A stretch of DNA of 64,000 nt from assembly GCF_048128805.1 (NCBI RefSeq), contig NC_136000.1:22562946-22626945 (forward strand), read 5' to 3'. A program made the position numbers and the translations under genes. Position 1 is the stretch's first letter. The number at the start of each line of letters is the position of its first letter. Source of the stretch: Centroberyx gerrardi. Taxonomy: Eukaryota; Chordata; Actinopteri; Beryciformes; Berycidae. The notes under the pieces were generated by a model. The model worked only from the letters and a program-made list of their open reading frames with translations. It ran no database searches and was not told the DNA's origin. Below, one piece after another: positions 60,101 to 64,000 of this stretch.

Positions 60101-62304
60101 TGGTTATATGGCATCAAAAGTATATGTTGCACTCTTGCAGCTACAGCAGTCCATGTTATATTGACTCACTGGGTCTCTTCTGGTTGTCACATAGATGAAG
60201 GCAAGGTGTCTTATGCCTATGTAGGCATTATACTGTGTTCTCGACTACCTAGGCTTCCTATATTGATTAGCTATATATGTGTGCGTGTGTGTGTGTGTGT
60301 GGTTTACAGATGTTTTAGTTGCTTCACCATGGATGTTACTGCCAGTGTGGCATTTGGGACCCAGATGGACTCTCAGAAGAATCCCAATCACCCATTCGTC
60401 CACCATGCAGAGATGTTCTTCTCCTTTTCTTTGATAAGGCCCATCACGCTCCTATTCAGTCAGTTCTATCTATTTGTATTTATATGAGCCCTTTTTATAC
60501 AGGAATGATGTAATCAATACAAATATTATAGATGACACACAGATGATCTGCATACTGTACAGTATTTTGTCTTTATATTCTGTTCCATACTGTATGGCCA
60601 TGTTCAAGTGGAGAGTGAGAAATCACAGAAAATACACCAGAGTTCCCAACTAATTCCTAGAATGATAAATTAAAAAAGGAAGCACAAAGTAAAAACTGGA
60701 AATATCTTTCTAGTAAATGTAACAAAAATGTATTTTACATTTACTAGATGTTACAAAAAAAAAAAAAAAAAAACATTGCACGCAGAATCTACTGTGTCAT
60801 ACAGTTCAGTCTTGGCATGTTGGGTTTAGGTGAGGCACTAACAGAAAGTTGGTTTGTGTCTCTAGTTGCTTTTCCTTCCATCTTGGCTCCTGTGGTGGAG
60901 TTCCTCCCCAACAAAAGACAAAATCAGATCAACAATTTCTTCTCCAGCAGCATTAAGAAGATTATCAAACAGAGAGATGAGCAGCCTCCTGAACAGGTGC
61001 TACTGAATCTCATGGGCATTACAACAATCAGTCATGCTTTGCTGAATCAAACTGACCAATGTACCTGCCAGTGAATTCACAGCAATATCAGAAACAATCA
61101 CATACAACACATACATCACACAACTTAAAAAGGTGTGGCAAATGTTTTTAGAAAGTTAGCCAACATAGACTCCCCTATCCTGCATCTATCCTGCATCCAT
61201 CCCCCACTAGTACTGCAACAATCAGTACAGACTATTGTTTTCAGATACTGTTTAGTAAAACTGATTTGGCATTTTGTAACACAAAACCTACAAACAGCTG
61301 TTCATTCTTTGTCCAATCCAACAGCTGAAAAGAGAATAAAACTCAAGTTTTCCAAACAATTTCAGGAATAGAGTATGGAAAGACATTAGTGATAGCAGAG
61401 ATTGAATTTGAATTGCATACATTTGAATTTGTCATACTGATATTGAACCATTGAATCCAAAATATGATTTTTACCTCCACCAAGGAGGTTATGTTTTCGG
61501 TGCCGTTTGTTTGTTTGTCTGTTTGTTTGTTTGTCTGTTATCAGGATTACGGAAAAACTACTGGCTACTTTTCATGAAACTTCGTGGAAGGGTGTAGCAT
61601 GGGCCAAGGAAGAACCCATTAAATTTTGGAGCGGATCCAGATCCGACTCACGAACAAGCAATAATAGCACGACCCTTGGCGGAGGTCTGCGCTCTCCGAG
61701 CGCCCTTCTAGTTTTAAAATGAATTCATTCAAAAATGAAATTTGTGAGGAATCTCCGATGTTGATGAATTGAATATTTGCTCATTTGCTTTTCCAAAGCC
61801 CCCAGATGTCTGAATTCTGAGTGTTAATTGACAAAAAGCAATATTGCTTTTTGTCAATTAACACTCAGAACACATACAGTGTATATACTGTATGTATATA
61901 TATATATAATTTATTCATATATACAGTATGTGTGTGTGTGTGTGTAGAGACGTCGAGACTTCCTCCAGCTGATGTTGGATGCACGGAGCAGCCAGGAGTG
62001 TGTCTCTGTGGAACACTTTGACATGGTGAACCATGCTGATGAGCTAGATCACACACACCAACAGGCACCCCAGCCAGCCTCGGAGAAGGACAATGACTAT
62101 AATCACCCACGGGTGTCACCCACCAAACGTCCACAGAAGACGATGCTGACGGAGGATGAGATTGTGGGCCAGGCTTTTGCCTTTCTCCTGGCAGGCTATG
62201 AAGCCAGCAGCAACACGTTGGCCTTCACCTGCTACCTCATGTCCCTCCACCCTGAATGTCACCGTAAATTACAGGAAGAGGTGGACCAGTTCATCGCCAG
62301 ACAT
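51365..62304 (+). CDS. tbxas1: Thromboxane A synthase (CYP5A1), exons 1-9, 3' partial
   Basis: Nine exons: 51365-51465, 53193-53286, 54860-54912, 55473-55575, 57775-57891, 59799-59887, 60310-60458, 60866-60996, 61948-62304. All are phase-compatible with GT-AG borders, giving 398 residues so far. The enzyme is an ER-membrane cytochrome P450 that isomerises prostaglandin H2 to thromboxane A2. The N-terminus has one hydrophobic anchor (VSLSLFFIFLALLYW), followed by the proline-rich hinge HPKPSPFLGN. Family blocks include GKVCGYYMGRSPVVLVADPD, DEHWKKVRGMFTPSFS, DVTASVAFGT and LPNKRQNQINNFF. The I-helix motif is AGYEASSNT; thromboxane synthases lack the usual P450 threonine there. Exon 9 includes a His/Gln/Pro-rich linker (HTHQQAPQPASEKDNDY). 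The ExxR and haem-cysteine exons lie beyond 64000. The ATG at 51365 opens the membrane anchor at the expected place. Confidence 0.93.
51636..51666. repeat. Near-perfect palindrome, 15-bp arms
   Basis: TTATAGTTGTGATCA, one T, then its exact complement, in tbxas1 intron 1. Confidence 0.9.
53665..54080. mobile_element. TTAA-bounded MITE with exact 17-bp inverted ends
   Basis: TTAAAGTCGAGATGAAA at 53665-53681 is exactly complementary to 54064-54080. The element is 416 bp with no coding content. TTAA at both outer edges fits a TTAA-specific transposase. It lies in tbxas1 intron 2. Its terminal sequence is close to that of the element at 13651-13950. Confidence 0.75.
54250..54682. mobile_element. 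MITE with AAGGCCAA termini
   Basis: The left end AAGGCCAATTTA pairs with the reverse complement of the right end, AAGGCCAACTTA. Further inside, the left GTGTCGCTATAGCTACGCC pairs with the right GTGTCGCTGTTGCCACGCC after a gap of about 16 bp. It is 433 bp, non-coding, in tbxas1 intron 2, 169 bp from the previous element. Confidence 0.65.
55580..55612. repeat. (CA)n microsatellite after a tbxas1 donor
   Basis: About 16 CA units beginning four bases after the donor site of the exon that ends at 55575. Confidence 0.95.
55604..55865. other. GC-rich coding-like island of unknown origin in tbxas1 intron 4
   Basis: A block of about 260 bp is markedly richer in G+C and CpG than the surrounding intron. 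It is open in one plus-strand frame (RLQGVLVALRPSL...) and in one minus-strand frame (CATKRIKLSSSSAVM...). I recognise no domain in either. It could be a retrotransposed exon or an element fragment. Confidence 0.35.
56098..56340. repeat. Degenerate AGAACAG/AGCAG minisatellite
   Basis: Imperfect 5-10 bp purine-rich units (AGAACAG, AGCAGG, AGAATAG) run for about 240 bp. Similar sequence resumes at about 57262-57325, which suggests the block between is an insertion. Confidence 0.6.
57079..57125. repeat. (CT)n microsatellite
   Basis: About 20 CT units ending in CTCGCTCGCTCTCTCT, in tbxas1 intron 4. Confidence 0.95.
61473..61712. mobile_element. Dispersed short element with ACCTCCRCCAAGG inverted ends
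   Basis: The left ACCTCCACCAAGG (61473-61485) and the complement of the right CCTTGGCGGAGGT (61674-61686) match at 12 of 13 positions. The left end is followed by a TTTG/TCTG-rich stretch, then a section with ATGAAACTTCGTGGAAGG and TTAAATTTTGGAGCGGATCC. The right end is followed by a CGCTC/GAGCGC hairpin. From memory this matches a repeat widespread in aquatic animals. The family name is not certain. Confidence 0.55.
61815..61870. repeat. Perfect 56-bp palindrome without spacer
   Basis: The 28-bp arm starting TTCTGAGTGTTAATTGAC is followed immediately by its exact reverse complement. It lies in tbxas1 intron 8, 77 bp before the acceptor of exon 9. Confidence 0.95.
61929..61947 (+). repeat. 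(TG)n tract forming the exon 9 acceptor of tbxas1
   Basis: A TG repeat runs directly into TGTAG|AGA, the acceptor of the exon at 61948, leaving no ordinary polypyrimidine tract. Confidence 0.85.
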
Positions 62305-63329
62305 GTGAGTGTGTGGCACTGTGGTTTGGTCTGACCTACATCTCATCCAGTTAGGATGTAGGATGGCAGATCTGGGCAAAACAGTAGTTGAATATATTTT
62401 TCTACTAGAAAATATGAGCCATACTCATATAATATAATGTGCAACTCTCTGGCACGATAAGTCAAGCTCACCTTAAGTAGTTCAAATATTTGATCAAAAA
62501 TGTGTTGTCAATTCCTGAATGATGGGACTTCTGCTGATGTACTGTAACTCTATAAGAAGCTAAGCATCCTGGATAAGTACCCAGATTCATCTGGAGCAGA
62601 AATTATCTAGTTCCTCATGCTCTCACTCCTTTCCACATATAATTGTCTGTGACAGTTTTGTGGCTGTTGTCCATGTGTCATAATGACAAATCACTTTAAA
62701 TTTCAGGGATTTCCTAATTAACCTCTTCTCTGTTGTGCTTCCCTGCTCTCATATTCACCCTGCTTTACTACAGGCCAGTGGAGGTGAATTGGATTAGAGA
62801 GACATAATTGTGTGTGTGTGTGTTGAACGTTTCTATCTGTCTGAAACAGATGGAATTCACCATTCAACAGACAGCTCGCATTGAAAATGAATTGAAATGA
62901 ACGTAGATGGACAGACACAACAGATCAGTATGGCCACCACCTTAAGATTGCATTAACTGTCATATGTGGTTGACTTGACTGTGGTAGAATTTTGGACTTT
63001 TCATAAGGAGATCATTAAGTGTTATTCCACGGTTAGATGATTTCCTGACAGTATCATGAAGGTTTCTTGGCCTCACATACAGTAGTAGAAATGAAAACTG
63101 AAGATATCATTTGGTGTAACTTTTCCAGGCCTGGGAAAATTATAAAATGTCACATCCAAGCATTTTGGGCAATTTTATGGAAATTTGTTTTCTTGTGGAA
63201 TTAGGTCCACAAGTGTTCTCAAGTAATCTTGAAAAGGGGAGAAGGGGTGTCCAAGGGTGCATTCATACATTACACCATCTTTGCAATATTGCTTTCAGAC
63301 CATGTGCAACCATATTCCAAACTTTGACA
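62305..63329. other. tbxas1 intron 9, nothing else recognised
   Basis: AT-rich intron sequence. I searched for the next tbxas1 exon (the ExxR region) and did not find it. Confidence 0.6.
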
Positions 63330-64000
63330 CCCAGTGACTTTAGGTGGCAGTTCTGGCACAGAAACTGGATGGTAGGGAACATGTGATTTCCTATGCCAGT
63401 CACACCCTCAATGGCACGGAGCGTAAGCGTAACTTTATGCCATTGTCTGGGTAGTGTGACACTTCCGGCACTACTTGGCCTGTCATCCCTTCATTATCAT
63501 TACAGACCACAGTCCATTGGTTGGGCTAAGAAAGATACCCTTGGACAACGACCCTACTGGGCACCATGCATGCTGGGCGGTAGAACTAGATGTCTATGAT
63601 TGGTGCATCATTCACAAAGATGGTTCCAAACATCTCAATGCCGCAACGCCCTGAGCCTAACAGGTTATACCTAAACCCTCTAAGCTGTCACGTGCCACAC
63701 AGACAGCCCCACTACATTTGCTGACTGATATGCATTCAGCAGGGTTCCTCAAACCTTCCCCCATGGAACAGGCTCTGTCAGATGACCCTCTCTGGGCCTG
63801 GCACGATCTCAGAGGGAGCCTAGAGTCCCTGGTAGCCACCAACAATCTCATTCACATTCAAACTGATGATCGGGGCCTTAGGGAAAAACAACAGGCTGAC
63901 CCAGAGCCCTCAAATGGGTTATGGACGGTCATGAACACCCATTTGGGAGGTTACACAATGCCCCTCCTACTCTCCGTACGTTGTGGACTGAATTTGGTTG
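63330..64000 (+). pseudogene. Ty3/Gypsy pol remnant: RNase H region, runs off the window
   Basis: The translation VAVLAQKLDGREHVISYASHTLNGTER is the typical RT/RNase H junction of Gypsy elements. It is followed after a stop and frame change by a TDHSPL-type stretch and LDVYDWCIIHKDGSKHLNA. Stops and shifts (near 63437 and 63650) make it non-functional. It is in plus orientation inside tbxas1 intron 9. Confidence 0.75.

Overview
The window is vertebrate genomic DNA, almost certainly from a ray-finned (teleost) fish. The evidence is multi-exon genes with GT-AG introns, vertebrate-only protein families, dense CA/TG and CT/AG microsatellites, and a fish-like mix of short inverted-repeat elements, hAT-like remnants, Ty3/Gypsy pieces and a non-LTR retrotransposon. 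No CRISPR array, operon, rRNA or tRNA was recognised.

Layout. (1) 1-24,120 (+): the 3' half of srgap3 (SLIT-ROBO Rho GTPase-activating protein 3): RhoGAP domain, SH3 domain, C-terminal tail, stop codon at 21,409-21,411 and a long 3' UTR with a poly(A) signal at 24,095. The F-BAR half lies before base 1. (2) 25,182-29,673 (-): a complete nine-exon gene for a 382-residue coiled-coil protein matching CCDC113/CFAP263, a ciliary protein. (3) 30,171-38,936 (+): a complete 11-exon parp12 gene (698 residues; CCCH zinc fingers, WWE region, mono-ADP-ribosyltransferase domain). It is head-to-head with ccdc113, with 497 bp between the two start codons. (4) 38,937-51,364: a gene-free stretch rich in transposon remnants: a long foldback, hAT-like ends, a 5'-truncated Ty3/Gypsy element with its 3' LTR, and a broken non-LTR element carrying a restriction-like endonuclease. 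(5) 51,365-62,304 (+): exons 1-9 of tbxas1 (thromboxane A synthase, CYP5A1). The last exons, with the haem-binding cysteine, lie beyond the window. Intron 9 contains a decayed Gypsy RNase H fragment at the window end.

The genes do not form one pathway. The parp12-tbxas1 adjacency matches human 7q34, whereas srgap3 and ccdc113 are elsewhere in the human genome. The most unusual items are non-coding: a 60-bp tandem repeat built of hairpins filling two thirds of parp12 intron 7, a perfect 56-bp palindrome in tbxas1 intron 8, a 51-bp-arm foldback downstream of parp12, two TTAA-bounded inverted-repeat elements with related ends, and TG/CA repeats lying directly at several splice acceptors. I did not find a convincing new multi-gene system. 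Exon boundaries were read by eye from reading frame, splice consensus and remembered family alignments.
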